DNA of 64,000 bases. It comes from Microbacterium schleiferi (GTDB taxonomy: Bacteria > Actinomycetota > Actinomycetes > Actinomycetales > Microbacteriaceae). The notes below the pieces were generated by a model. It did not search any database. It was given only the letters and a program-made list of their open reading frames with translations, and was not told where the DNA came from. The translations under genes were made by a program, and so were the position numbers. This document shows positions 7,529 through 16,177 of this stretch, piece after piece. Position 1 is the stretch's first letter. The number at the start of each line of letters is the position of its first letter. The stretch lies in the NCBI RefSeq assembly GCF_020781975.1, contig NZ_JAJGNI010000004.1, forward strand, positions 124,001-188,000, in the 5' to 3' direction.

Positions 7529-7894
7529 GTGACCGCATCCGTTTCGCCGGCATCGCCGCCCGCACCGACTGCCCGCCGCATCCCCATTCTCGGAATCATC
7601 GCGTTCGTCGTCGCCTTCATCGCCCTTGCGCCTTCGCTTGCGATCTTGCTCATCGGGTTCCTCCCCGAGATGGCGACGATCTGGTGGCTGCTGATCGTGA
7701 CAATGCCTTTCTCGATCATCGTGGGGGCGATCGCCCTCGTCCTTGCCGTCATCGCGCTGATTCTGGACATCCGCGCACGTCGTGTGCTCGCGTGGTCGAT
7801 CGTGTCGCTGGTCCTCTCCCTGATTACGGTTCTGGTGCCGCTGTGGCTGATCACCGGTGGCTTCAGCACTGGAGACTATGTCGCGAGCTTCTGA
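7529..7894 (+). CDS. small membrane protein, three predicted transmembrane segments
   Basis: A 121-residue protein of unknown function. A short Ala/Pro/Ser N-terminus leads into hydrophobic segments at about 22-45, 50-80 and 88-110, with a basic DIRARR loop between the last two. The layout resembles the small DUF4190-like membrane proteins that are common in actinobacteria. The GTG start is fixed by the upstream -10 box and by the lack of an alternative. No motif indicates a function. Confidence 0.65.
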   Translation: MTASVSPASPPAPTARRIPILGIIAFVVAFIALAPSLAILLIGFLPEMATIWWLLIVTMPFSIIVGAIALVLAVIALILDIRARRVLAWSIVSLVLSLITVLVPLWLITGGFSTGDYVASF

Positions 7895-7953
7895 GCCCGA
7901 GGTCCGCGCGCATAGAGTGAAGGCGAGCCCGGAACGACGAGGAACGAGAGCGG

Positions 7954-8715
7954 ATGTCGGCGATTGCCCCCGGCTGGTATGACGACGGCCACGGCGCCTT
8001 GCGGTGGTGGGACGGTCAGCAATGGACCGAGCATGTGCAGCCGCACCCACAGGGGATGCCCGACCCGTGGCAGCGTCCCCGCACGACGCCCGCACCGGAG
8101 ACGTCCTCGCAGTTACCAGAAGCGACCGGCGACACCGCTGCGTCCGATGGTGTTCCCGTGGCGCAGGATGCCCCGTCGGGAATCTTCGTTGCAGCCACCG
8201 CCCCCCAGCGCAGCCGAACCTGGATCATCTGGGTGATCGTCGGTGTTGCGATGCTCGTTGCGGTAGTTCTCGCCGCGGTTCTCATCCCGCTCGCAATCCT
8301 CGGATTCGGTCGAGTGAGCGCACCGGCGGCCGTCGAACCGACGAACGACGATGAACGCGGCGCCGTCGAGGCCGTCTACCAGTTCGATGAGGCCTGGCAA
8401 ACCGCGGACTGCGACCTCTTCCTCGGCGTCACGACCGAGCGCCTGCGCGAAATCGTGCAGATCAAGGATTGCGCGACGTTCGCCGGTCAGTCCGAGGCCT
8501 TCACCGAGTGGTACTCGGACTACGAGATCGTGGTGACCGGCATCCGTGGCCCGGGCTACGAGTACACCGTCGCAACGCAAGAAGGCTATGTCGCTCACTT
8601 CGACCAAGACGGAAACCCGATCGAACCGGGCGTGCAGCAGGTCGTCGAGTACGAATACACGCTGGTTCCGGATGACGATGGTTGGGCGGTCTACGACCTC
8701 GTGAGCGTGGAGTAG
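7954..8715 (+). CDS. DUF2510-domain membrane protein with extracytoplasmic NTF2-like domain
   Basis: A 253-residue protein. Its N-terminus carries the DUF2510 signature (PGWYDDGHGALRWWDGQQW, about residues 5-24). A Pro/Ala/Ser linker follows, then one transmembrane segment near 92-115. The exported domain (about 125-253) contains two Cys (in TADCDLF and IKDCATF) that could form a disulphide, and its alternating pattern resembles NTF2/DUF4878-type domains. The pairing of an inside DUF2510 with an outside sensor-like domain is common in actinobacteria, with no known function. The stop codon sits in the loop of a small hairpin (GCGTGGAG/CTCCACGC, 8705-8727). Confidence 0.75.
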   Translation: MSAIAPGWYDDGHGALRWWDGQQWTEHVQPHPQGMPDPWQRPRTTPAPETSSQLPEATGDTAASDGVPVAQDAPSGIFVAATAPQRSRTWIIWVIVGVAMLVAVVLAAVLIPLAILGFGRVSAPAAVEPTNDDERGAVEAVYQFDEAWQTADCDLFLGVTTERLREIVQIKDCATFAGQSEAFTEWYSDYEIVVTGIRGPGYEYTVATQEGYVAHFDQDGNPIEPGVQQVVEYEYTLVPDDDGWAVYDLVSVE

Positions 8716-8798
8716 GGCTCTCCACGCCGCGTCGGAGTGTCTGTCTCGGACGAGTAGGCTGGCACGGCCGGCGTTCCGGCGCCGACGAGAGCGAGCAC

Positions 8799-9596
8799 AT
8801 GACCACGACACCCCAGCCGCGCACCGCGCGTTTCTACATCGTCGCGATTCTGGTGGGTCTGGCTGCTGGCCTGCTGTCGGGTCTGTTCGGTGTGGGCGGG
8901 GGCACCGTGATCGTGCCGGCTCTCGTGTTCTTCCTCGGCTTCAACCAGCGCCTCGCCGCGGGTACATCACTGGCAGCAATCGTCCCGACCGCGACAGTGG
9001 GCGTGATCTCCTACGCGACGACTGGCTCCGTGGCGTGGGTCGCGGCGATCATCCTCGCCGCCGGGGCGATCATCGGTGCTCAGATCGGCACGTGGCTGCT
9101 GCACCGACTTCCTCTTCCGGTGCTGCGCTGGGGCTTCGTCGGATTCTTGGTCCTCGTGATCATCAGCCTCTACCTGGTCATTCCGTCGCGGGATGCTGGG
9201 ATCGAATACACGATTCTGTCGGTCGTCGGCCTGATCGTGCTGGGCCTGATCACCGGCATCCTGGCGGGGCTTCTCGGCGTCGGCGGGGGCATCGTGGTGG
9301 TTCCGGTTCTCATGATCCTGTTCGGTGCGAGCGACCTCGAAGCCAAGGGCACGTCGCTGCTCATGATGATCCCCACGGCGCTATCGGGCACCGTCGGAAA
9401 CCTTCGGCGCAAGAACGTCGATCTCCCGGCAGCCATTGCCATCGGCATCGCGGCGTGCACGACAACGGCTCTCGGCGCCTGGATCGCGACGCTGGTCGAC
9501 CCGTTCGTCGGCAACGTGCTGTTCTCGATCTTCATCGCCTTCATAGCCGTGCAGATGGCGCTTCGGGCGATTCGTGCTCAGCGCTCCGGTTCCTGA
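8799..9596 (+). CDS. TauE/SafE-family sulfite/anion exporter
   Basis: A 265-residue polytopic membrane protein with about eight hydrophobic segments and two copies of the family motif: GLFGVGGGTVIVP near residue 28 and GLLGVGGGIVVVP near 160. Members export sulfite, sulfoacetate or other organosulfur anions, but no pathway genes stand nearby, so the substrate is open. The ATG at 8799 fits the family N-terminus; the frame remains open upstream but has no family similarity. The gene converges on the kinase/aminotransferase fusion with a gap of only 16 bases. Confidence 0.85.
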   Translation: MTTTPQPRTARFYIVAILVGLAAGLLSGLFGVGGGTVIVPALVFFLGFNQRLAAGTSLAAIVPTATVGVISYATTGSVAWVAAIILAAGAIIGAQIGTWLLHRLPLPVLRWGFVGFLVLVIISLYLVIPSRDAGIEYTILSVVGLIVLGLITGILAGLLGVGGGIVVVPVLMILFGASDLEAKGTSLLMMIPTALSGTVGNLRRKNVDLPAAIAIGIAACTTTALGAWIATLVDPFVGNVLFSIFIAFIAVQMALRAIRAQRSGS

Positions 9597-9612
9597 GGGC
9601 CGGTGCCGCGCG

Positions 9613-12486
9613 TCACCAGCCGGTGCTGAGAACCCGATCGAGCGAATCGACGAAGTAGTCAACCGACTCCAGTGACACGCACAGCGGCGGCTTGATCTTC
9701 AGCACGTTCTGGTAGTCACCGGTGGGCTGCATGATCACCCCGAGCGTCAGCAGCCTGTCGCAGATTGCCGCGGTCTCTTCGGTCGCCGGCTCCAGGGTGA
9801 CGCGGTCGCGCACGAACTCGACGCCGAGGTACAGGCCGGCGCCATGCACCGCTCCCACGAGGGGATGGTTCTCAGCCAGCGCTTCCAGACGCCGCTTCAG
9901 ATGAGTTCCGACGACGCGCGCGTTGTGTTGCAGACCCTCCTGATCGATGACATCCAGAACAGCCAGACCGATCGCCGCCGACACCGGCGAGCCGCCCGTT
10001 GAGGAGAAGAAGTACCCCTGAGTGCGGTACCGATCGGCGATCTCGCGACGGGTGATGACGGCGCCGATGGGGTGGCCAGCGCCGATCGACTTGGCGACCG
10101 CAACGATGTCGGGCACGACCCCCTGCTGCTCGAATCCCCAGAACCATTCGCCGAGCCGGCCGAAGCCCACCTGCACCTCGTCGGCGATGGCCACGCCACC
10201 GTGGCGGCGAATCGCTTCATAGACCTGTGCGAGATACCCCGGCGGTAGCGCGACGCCGCCGGCGTTGCCGAAGAAGCTCTCGCAGATAAGCCCGGCTGGA
10301 GCGCGCCCGGATGCTGCGAGCCGGTCGATCTCCGCCACGGCCTCGGGGGCGTACCGCTGCGCGTCCGCGCCGCGGTACGTGCCGCGGTAAGAGTTTGCGG
10401 CAGCGACGGTGTGCACCCACTCCGGGCGCGTCGCCAGCGCGTTCGGGTTGTCGGCGATCGAGGTCGACACGGCATCGCTCGCGAAGGTCCACCCGTGGTA
10501 GGCCTCACGCATCGCGACGATGTCAGTGCGGCCTGTGGATGCCATCGCCAGTCGAAGAGCAAGATCTGCTGCCTCTGAACCGGAGTTGACGAAGAACACC
10601 GTGTCGAGCTCATCGGGCAGGGTCTCGACGATGCGCTCGGCGTACTCGGTGATCACGCCGTAGTGGAAGCGCGAGTTCGTGTTGAGCAGGTTCAGCTGTC
10701 GGGTCGCGGCATCCGCGACGTGGGGATGCGCATGGCCCACCGAGGCGACGTTGTTGACCATGTCGAGGTAGACCCGACCGTCGACGTCGATCAGATACTC
10801 CCGCCATCCGCGCTCGATCCGCGGCGGCGCGTCGTAGTAGTGCTCCTGAACCGCCGCCAGGACTCCGCGGCGACGCGCGAGAGTGTCGTCGCCGCGCGCA
10901 ACCGGTGGAGCCAGCCCGAGCGCGTCGGAGACCTCGCCCGTGACGTCCCGCCAGGCTGCGGCGAGGCGCGCCGTGACCCGGGGAGGTGGCGGCTCGTCGC
11001 CCGCCGCGTGGCGCTGCACGAACAGGCGTGTGCGCGCGGGAAGCACAGCATCCGTGCCGTCGGGAATCCCGGTGATCGTGACAACCTCGTCGCCGCATCG
11101 CCACGTGACGGTCCCGGCGTCGCGTGTCCATTCGCCATCGTCTCGACCGAGCGCGGGCGGCTCGGCGAGCCAGAGCGTCGTGCCGGTGGGGATGGTCGCC
11201 GGCTCAGCAGGGGTTCGCGGCGGCGCTCCGCTCAGCACCGGATGCCACGCTGGCACGACGACCGCACCTGCACCGGCATCCAGGGTGCTCAGCGCCGCCC
11301 GGTCGAGCTCCTCCGGATCGAGCCACGCGCCCCGATCGTTGAGGGGTGAGACCGTGCCGGCATCGAGCACGACAACCTCGGCCGGGAGAGTGAAGAGGGG
11401 CGCACCCTCCCACGTCCGGGTCGGCGCGGCGCGGCCGGGTTCCAGCGCGCTGCGGATCGCGGCAGTCATGACGGATGCCGGCACCGACGTCGCGACATCG
11501 AAGATGCGGCGCTCGCGATCAAGCGCATCAGCGGCGTACTCGTTGGCGTCGTCGAGGCGAACCTGCGCGCGTCCGCTCAGCACGAGAGTCGCCCCGCGTA
11601 GGACGACCAGGGGCCACAGCGCCGTGATCTCCTCGTCGGTGAGGTGGCGCCGCGCGTGGAAGGCGCGGATCGCGGGGATGACTGATGTCGGATCGGCACC
11701 GTCGTGGTGCAGCACGGAGGATGCCGTCACGGCTATCTCCGCGACCCGCCACGAGCGCATCACGTCCCCGAAGTCGATCACGGCATCGGGGAGGAGTTCG
11801 CCGTAGCCGCGCAGGACGTTGTCGTCCGTGATGTCGAAGTGCCCCGCCTGCATCGGGAGGTGGGGCACGATCGGGTCGAGCGCAGCAACGGCCCCGCAAA
11901 CTGCCCGTTCTATCGCGGCGCGAACCTCGGCGTCCGGTTCATCAGGCAGCAGGGCGTCGATGACTCTGCGTGCATGACGAAGATCCCACTGCAGGATGCG
12001 GCTGCTGGCGGGGTGCTCGAAGCTCTCGAGTGCCGCACTTACTCGGCCTGCAAGATCTCCGAGGCGTTCGATGACAGTGGGGGGAAGATAGCGGGACCCG
12101 GTCAGGGTGCGACCGGAGATGTTCTCTAGCACGCGAGCGTGAATGCGCCCCTGCGAGCTGTCCCACCAGGCCCACAGAGCGCCCCGAGCTCCCGAGAGGA
12201 CGCGGGGAACCCGCAGGGAAGGCTCGGCTACCGCGACCGCATTCGTCGCGGCATCCTGCATGCGGATCTCGGTCTCGCTGAACACCGGATTACTGAGCTT
12301 GAGGACACCGAGCGGCACGTCGGAGCCTCGCGGGAGCAGACGGAAGTTCTGGTCCTGTTGGCTACCGAGAGGAATCGCGACGACGTCGATGCCAAAGGCC
12401 AGCTGGCAGAGCTTTTCGACCTCGTCGACGCCGAGGGTCGGAGTCGGCAGTTCGACATGGTCGAAGTAGTTGAACAGGTCGGGCAT
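9613..12486 (-). CDS. fused APH-like kinase / linker / class III aminotransferase
   Basis: A 957-residue PLP enzyme fused to a kinase fold. Residues about 1-330 resemble aminoglycoside/choline-type phosphotransferases with the catalytic HFDITDDNVL (H216 onward) and a DFG motif (VIDFGDV). Residues about 345-560 form an unrecognised middle region. Related bacterial fusions carry an M23-like domain there, but no zinc motif is visible. Residues about 565-957 are a class III aminotransferase with PLP lysine K799 (VAVAKSIGAGHPIG). This half resembles the AGXT2L family (phospholyases acting on phosphoethanolamine or phosphohydroxylysine), so kinase plus phospholyase acting in series on an amino alcohol is an attractive inference. 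The gene stands alone, with AGGAG-like bases before the ATG. Confidence 0.85.
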   Translation of the reverse strand: MPDLFNYFDHVELPTPTLGVDEVEKLCQLAFGIDVVAIPLGSQQDQNFRLLPRGSDVPLGVLKLSNPVFSETEIRMQDAATNAVAVAEPSLRVPRVLSGARGALWAWWDSSQGRIHARVLENISGRTLTGSRYLPPTVIERLGDLAGRVSAALESFEHPASSRILQWDLRHARRVIDALLPDEPDAEVRAAIERAVCGAVAALDPIVPHLPMQAGHFDITDDNVLRGYGELLPDAVIDFGDVMRSWRVAEIAVTASSVLHHDGADPTSVIPAIRAFHARRHLTDEEITALWPLVVLRGATLVLSGRAQVRLDDANEYAADALDRERRIFDVATSVPASVMTAAIRSALEPGRAAPTRTWEGAPLFTLPAEVVVLDAGTVSPLNDRGAWLDPEELDRAALSTLDAGAGAVVVPAWHPVLSGAPPRTPAEPATIPTGTTLWLAEPPALGRDDGEWTRDAGTVTWRCGDEVVTITGIPDGTDAVLPARTRLFVQRHAAGDEPPPPRVTARLAAAWRDVTGEVSDALGLAPPVARGDDTLARRRGVLAAVQEHYYDAPPRIERGWREYLIDVDGRVYLDMVNNVASVGHAHPHVADAATRQLNLLNTNSRFHYGVITEYAERIVETLPDELDTVFFVNSGSEAADLALRLAMASTGRTDIVAMREAYHGWTFASDAVSTSIADNPNALATRPEWVHTVAAANSYRGTYRGADAQRYAPEAVAEIDRLAASGRAPAGLICESFFGNAGGVALPPGYLAQVYEAIRRHGGVAIADEVQVGFGRLGEWFWGFEQQGVVPDIVAVAKSIGAGHPIGAVITRREIADRYRTQGYFFSSTGGSPVSAAIGLAVLDVIDQEGLQHNARVVGTHLKRRLEALAENHPLVGAVHGAGLYLGVEFVRDRVTLEPATEETAAICDRLLTLGVIMQPTGDYQNVLKIKPPLCVSLESVDYFVDSLDRVLSTGW

Positions 12487-12564
12487 GGCGTCTCCTTGCA
12501 GCGTCCGGAATGAGATCCGAACCTTGGTGTGCCAGTGTCCATGATGACGGGTTCAGGCCCTCGG

Positions 12565-12570
12565 TAGGAT
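12565..12570 (+). promoter_or_regulatory. -10 box of hadA-hadB-murB, leaderless spacing
   Basis: TAGGAT ends six bases before the GTG at 12577. No ribosome-binding site is present. Confidence 0.6.
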
Positions 12571-12576
12571 GGCCTG

Positions 12577-13026
12577 GTGCCTGTGAACCCTGAACTGGTC
12601 GGGCGGGACTTCCCGCCGACCGCCCCGTATCTGGTGGGACGAGAGAAGGTCCGGGAGTTCGCGAGAGCGGTGTTCGCCGACGACCCGCAGCACACCGACC
12701 CCGGCGCCGCGCAGGCTCTCGGATACGCCGATGTCGTTGCCCCACCGACCTTCGCGATGGTCATTCAAGACCTTACGCTGCAGCAGCTGCTGGCCGAGCC
12801 CGATTCGGGAATCGAGTTGCACCGCCTCATCCATGCCGAGCAGCGTTTCGCGTACACGCGACCGATCGTCGCGGGCGACGAACTGGTCGCGACGCTGGCG
12901 ATCACCCAGGTGCGCCCGTTCGGCAAGGGAGCGATGGTCACGAGCGAAGCCACCATCACGGATGCCGATGACGCTCACGTCGTCACGGCGACCTCCGTGT
13001 TGCTGGTGGGAGGAGACGACGAATGA
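12577..13026 (+). CDS. hadA: FAS1-like/MaoC-type dehydratase subunit A (HadA/HadC-like)
   Basis: A 149-residue hot-dog-fold protein that corresponds to the N-terminal, substrate-binding partner of the (3R)-hydroxyacyl dehydratase heterodimer. It lacks the catalytic D-x4-H pair, which sits in the downstream partner. FAYTRPIVAGDEL fits the MaoC_dehydrat_N family. In mycobacteria the HadAB/HadBC dimers act in FAS-II elongation. Microbacteria lack mycolates, so the substrate here is unknown. The GTG start is set by the -10 box six bases upstream. The stop overlaps the next ATG (GACGACGAATGA). Confidence 0.85.
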   Translation: MPVNPELVGRDFPPTAPYLVGREKVREFARAVFADDPQHTDPGAAQALGYADVVAPPTFAMVIQDLTLQQLLAEPDSGIELHRLIHAEQRFAYTRPIVAGDELVATLAITQVRPFGKGAMVTSEATITDADDAHVVTATSVLLVGGDDE

Positions 13027-13448
13027 GCGCGCACACGATCGACTCCGCCGAACTTGCCGTCGGTGACATTGTGGCCGAGCGTATGGTGCACCTGACCCGC
13101 GAATCACTGGTGCGCTATGCGGGGGCATCCGGCGACTTCAACCCCATCCACTACCGCGATGACATCGCGGCATCCGTCGGCCTTCCCGGTGTGCTCGCCC
13201 ACGGGATGCTGACGATGGGCCTGGCAGCCGAGACCGTTGTCCCCTGGCTCGGCGATGCCGGCCGCATCCTCGACTACGGCGTGCGGTTCACGCGGCCGGT
13301 GGTCGTCGACCCGGATGCCGGCGCCGACGTCACCGTGCAGGGGAAGGTCCTCGCGCTCGACGAGGAGTTCGTGACCATCGATCTGAGCGTGACCGCCGCC
13401 GACACTGCCGTGCTGGGCAAGGCCCGCCTGCGCGCACGCCGAGGCTGA
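13023..13448 (+). CDS. hadB: MaoC-like dehydratase subunit B (HadB-like)
   Basis: A 141-residue hot-dog-fold protein with the catalytic motif GDFNPIHYRD (Asp and His dyad) and the following LAHGM hydratase loop. It should dehydrate (3R)-hydroxyacyl thioesters as a heterodimer with the product of the preceding gene. It overlaps that gene by 4 bases, and its own stop (TGATG) shares a base with the murB ATG, so translation of all three is coupled. The hadA-hadB-murB order is conserved in many actinobacteria. Confidence 0.9.
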   Translation: MSAHTIDSAELAVGDIVAERMVHLTRESLVRYAGASGDFNPIHYRDDIAASVGLPGVLAHGMLTMGLAAETVVPWLGDAGRILDYGVRFTRPVVVDPDAGADVTVQGKVLALDEEFVTIDLSVTAADTAVLGKARLRARRG

Positions 13449-14599
13449 TGCCTGAGACCGCACCCAGGCCGCTGTCGAGCCTGACCACACTGCGCACCGG
13501 CGGCGAACCCGCCCGGATGTGGGATGCCCACGACCGGGACGAACTCGTCGCGGCGCTGCGAGACACGTGGGCGACGGGGGAGCCCTGGTTCGTCCTCGGC
13601 GGCGGGTCGAACCTGTTCGTGAGTGACGAACCCTTTGAGGGCACCGTGATCCGCATCCTGACCCGCGGGATCGAGCGTTTGCCCGCGCCCGCGCCGCAGG
13701 TGGCGCGGCTTCGCATCCAGGCCGGGCACGACTGGGATGACCTCGTCGCCTACACGGTGGCCGAGGGGCTGTCGGGGATCGCCGCGATGTCAGGCATCCC
13801 GGGCACCGTCGGCGCAGCTCCCGTGCAGAACGTCGGTGCATACGGTCAGGAGATCATTCAGACGCTCGTCGAGGTCGAACTGATCGACGAGAGCACTGGC
13901 GAGGTGTCGACGGTTCCCGCCGCCGAACTGGGACTCGGCTTCCGCACGTCGGTCCTCAAGCACCACCACGGCTCCGAGCCCCTTCGACGTGCGGTCATCC
14001 TGTCCGTCACTCTCGACCTGCTCGAGGTGGGTCCTGCTCCCCGGCGGCTGCGGGGCGCCCAGCTTCGGCAGGCGCTGGGTCTCGCAGAAGATGACGCGGT
14101 CACGCTGCAGTGGGTGCGCGATCACGTTCTGGCAACGCGCGCCCGCAAGGGAATGGTGCTTGATGACGCCGATCCCGACACCTACAGCGCCGGTTCGTTC
14201 TTCCAGAACGCCGTGGTCTCGGCATCCTTCGCCCGAAGCCTGCCCGCAGAGTGCCCACGGTGGCCGGTTCGCCCCGACGGCGCCGACGCGACCTCAGAGC
14301 CGGTTCGGATCATTCCGCTCGACACGTTCGACGGGTACATCCCCCCCACCGAGGTCGAGGAGCCGGATGTCAAGGTCAGCGCCGCGTGGCTCATCGAACA
14401 CTCCGGCATCCGCAAGGGCTTCCATCTGCCGCGTTCGCGGGCGGCGCTCTCGAGCAAGCACGCGCTCGCGCTGACCAATCACGCCGGCGCGACAGCGGAG
14501 GAGATCGCCGAGCTCGCTCGCTTCATCCAGGGGCGGGTTCAGGCCGAGTTCGGACTGATCCTGCAGCCCGAACCGGTGCTCGTCGGCGTCGACCTGTAG
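13448..14599 (+). CDS. murB: UDP-N-acetylenolpyruvoylglucosamine reductase
   Basis: A 383-residue FAD-dependent enzyme that reduces UDP-GlcNAc-enolpyruvate to UDP-MurNAc in peptidoglycan synthesis. The FAD-binding segment LGGGSNLFVSD (about 49-59), the GIPGTVGAAPVQNVGAYGQE segment (about 117-136) and the AGSFFQNAV motif with the catalytic Ser (about 245-253) are intact, as is the C-terminal AAWLIEHSGIRKG block. The size and lack of an extra loop fit type I MurB. It starts on the last base of the hadB stop and ends 17 bases before the convergent aminotransferase. Confidence 0.95.
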   Translation: MPETAPRPLSSLTTLRTGGEPARMWDAHDRDELVAALRDTWATGEPWFVLGGGSNLFVSDEPFEGTVIRILTRGIERLPAPAPQVARLRIQAGHDWDDLVAYTVAEGLSGIAAMSGIPGTVGAAPVQNVGAYGQEIIQTLVEVELIDESTGEVSTVPAAELGLGFRTSVLKHHHGSEPLRRAVILSVTLDLLEVGPAPRRLRGAQLRQALGLAEDDAVTLQWVRDHVLATRARKGMVLDDADPDTYSAGSFFQNAVVSASFARSLPAECPRWPVRPDGADATSEPVRIIPLDTFDGYIPPTEVEEPDVKVSAAWLIEHSGIRKGFHLPRSRAALSSKHALALTNHAGATAEEIAELARFIQGRVQAEFGLILQPEPVLVGVDL

Positions 14600-14616
14600 G
14601 GGGCTCGGGCCGGGCT

Positions 14617-15816
14617 CTAGGAGAACAGGCCCTGCATCCGCCGCACGCCCTCCAGCAGTGCGTCATCGCCGAGTGCGTACGACATGCGAAGGTACCCGCT
14701 CGGGCCGAAAGCCTCGCCGGGAACAACGGCGACTTCGATCTCATCGAGGATGAGATCAGCGAGCTCCAGCGACGTCTCGACGCGCTTACCGCGCCACTCG
14801 CGCCCGAGCAGACCCTGCACGTCGGGATACGCGTAGAACGCGCCGAGGGGCGTCGGAACGGTGACACCGGGGATCTTGGCCAGCTCCTCGACGATCACAC
14901 GACGACGACGGTCGAAGGCTTGCCGCATCCGCTCGGCTTCATCCTGGGGCCCGGTGAGAGCTGCGACCGCCGCCCGCTGCGCGATGTTGTTGACGTTGCT
15001 CGTCAGGTGCGACTGCAGGTTCGCCGCCAGCTTCATCGCGTCGGCGGGCCCCGTCATCCACCCCACACGCCATCCCGTCATGGCATACGTCTTCGCGACG
15101 CCGTTCACGAGGATCGTCTGCCCCGCAAGCTCCGGCACTGCCCGCACGATCGAGACCGCCGTGGCCCCGTCATAGACGAGGTGCTGATAGATCTCATCGG
15201 TGATGACCCAAATGCCGTGCTCAAGGGCCCATTCGCCGATCGCGCGGGTCTCCTCCTCGGTGTACACGGCACCGGTGGGGTTGGACGGCGAGACGAACAC
15301 GAGCGTTGTCGTGCGGTCGGTACGTGCCGCTTCGAGCTGCTCGACAGTTACCTTGTAGTCCTGGTCGGCCCCGGCGAACACCTCGACCGGGATGCCGTCA
15401 GCGAGCTGGATCGCTTCGGGGTACGTGGTCCAGTACGGCGCCGGGAGGAGCACCTCATCGCCCGGGTTCACGACAGCCTGGAAGGCCTGGTAGACGGCCT
15501 GCTTGCCGCCGTTGGTCACGATCACCTCGGATGCCGCGACCTCCAGCCCCGAGTCGCGGCGGGTCTTCTCTGCGATCGCCTCACGCAGGTCCGGGAGGCC
15601 GGCAGCCGGCGTATAGCGGAAGTTCTTGGCGTCCTTCAGCGCTTTGGCTGCGGCATCCACGACGAACTGCGGCGTCGCGAAATCCGGCTCTCCCGCGGCG
15701 TAGCTGATCACCGGCCGCCCTGCAGCCTGCAGCGCCTTCGCCTTCGCATCGACCTTGAGGGTCGCGGACTCGGCGATGGCGGACAGTTTGCGAGACAGGG
15801 GAGCACGTTCGGTCAC
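14617..15816 (-). CDS. aspC: pyridoxal-phosphate aminotransferase, aspartate-aminotransferase type (AspC/AspB)
   Basis: A 399-residue class I aminotransferase of subgroup I-gamma. The PLP lysine K242 lies in [25 protein letters not shown] and [11 protein letters not shown] provide the Asn and Tyr/Asp contacts, and the Arg binding the alpha-carboxylate is near the C-terminus (GYLRMSYA). It should interconvert aspartate and oxaloacetate using 2-oxoglutarate, although arogenate/prephenate activity occurs in this subgroup. The GTG at 15816 ([13 protein letters not shown]...) matches the usual family N-terminus. The frame stays open for 13 codons upstream without family similarity. Confidence 0.9.
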   Translation of the reverse strand: MTERAPLSRKLSAIAESATLKVDAKAKALQAAGRPVISYAAGEPDFATPQFVVDAAAKALKDAKNFRYTPAAGLPDLREAIAEKTRRDSGLEVAASEVIVTNGGKQAVYQAFQAVVNPGDEVLLPAPYWTTYPEAIQLADGIPVEVFAGADQDYKVTVEQLEAARTDRTTTLVFVSPSNPTGAVYTEEETRAIGEWALEHGIWVITDEIYQHLVYDGATAVSIVRAVPELAGQTILVNGVAKTYAMTGWRVGWMTGPADAMKLAANLQSHLTSNVNNIAQRAAVAALTGPQDEAERMRQAFDRRRRVIVEELAKIPGVTVPTPLGAFYAYPDVQGLLGREWRGKRVETSLELADLILDEIEVAVVPGEAFGPSGYLRMSYALGDDALLEGVRRMQGLFS

Positions 15817-15868
15817 GGTCAAAAGCGTAGTCGGCGTCGACCTGACCGTCAGCACAGAGGCGCGGCGG

Positions 15869-16138
15869 TCAGTCGAGCTGCGCGTCCGCGTACAACAGCG
15901 TGAACAGGCGCGACGCCACTTCGCGGCGCGACGAGACGCCGAGTTTCGCGAAGATCGCCTGAAAGTGGTCCTGCACGGTGTACGGAGACAGGTGCAATGA
16001 CTGAGCGATCGCCTGCGTAGCTTCTCCGCGCGTCATCGCTTGCACGATCTTCGTCTCCCGCGGCGTCAGGCAGTATGCGGTGATCATGAGGGGAACGATC
16101 TCGGGCGGGCGCGCCGGTTCGATCGTGACCGATCTCAT
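15869..16138 (-). pseudogene. 3' remnant of a LuxR-type regulator gene
   Basis: Eighty-nine residues remain. They include a complete LuxR/GerE helix-turn-helix: LTPRETKIVQAM, then [21 protein letters not shown], then [10 protein letters not shown] in overlapping order (roughly residues 22-75). The bases before it (MRSVTIEPARPPEIVPL) match the junction in larger (about 350-400 residue) actinobacterial regulators whose N-terminal sensory domain normally precedes it. Upstream of about 16140 the frame runs antisense through the glycosyltransferase remnant and loses regulator character. I read this as a truncated gene. Expression as a bare DNA-binding domain is possible but no good ribosome-binding site is visible. 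Confidence 0.7.
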
Positions 16139-16177
16139 TCGCGGTAACCACCCCGTGCTCCGGGCGGAGGATGCCAA

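Noticed and set aside
12487-12576. Shared regulatory RNA between the fusion gene and hadA
   Set aside because: The gap holds two ordinary divergent starts and no stable structure beyond background GC pairing.
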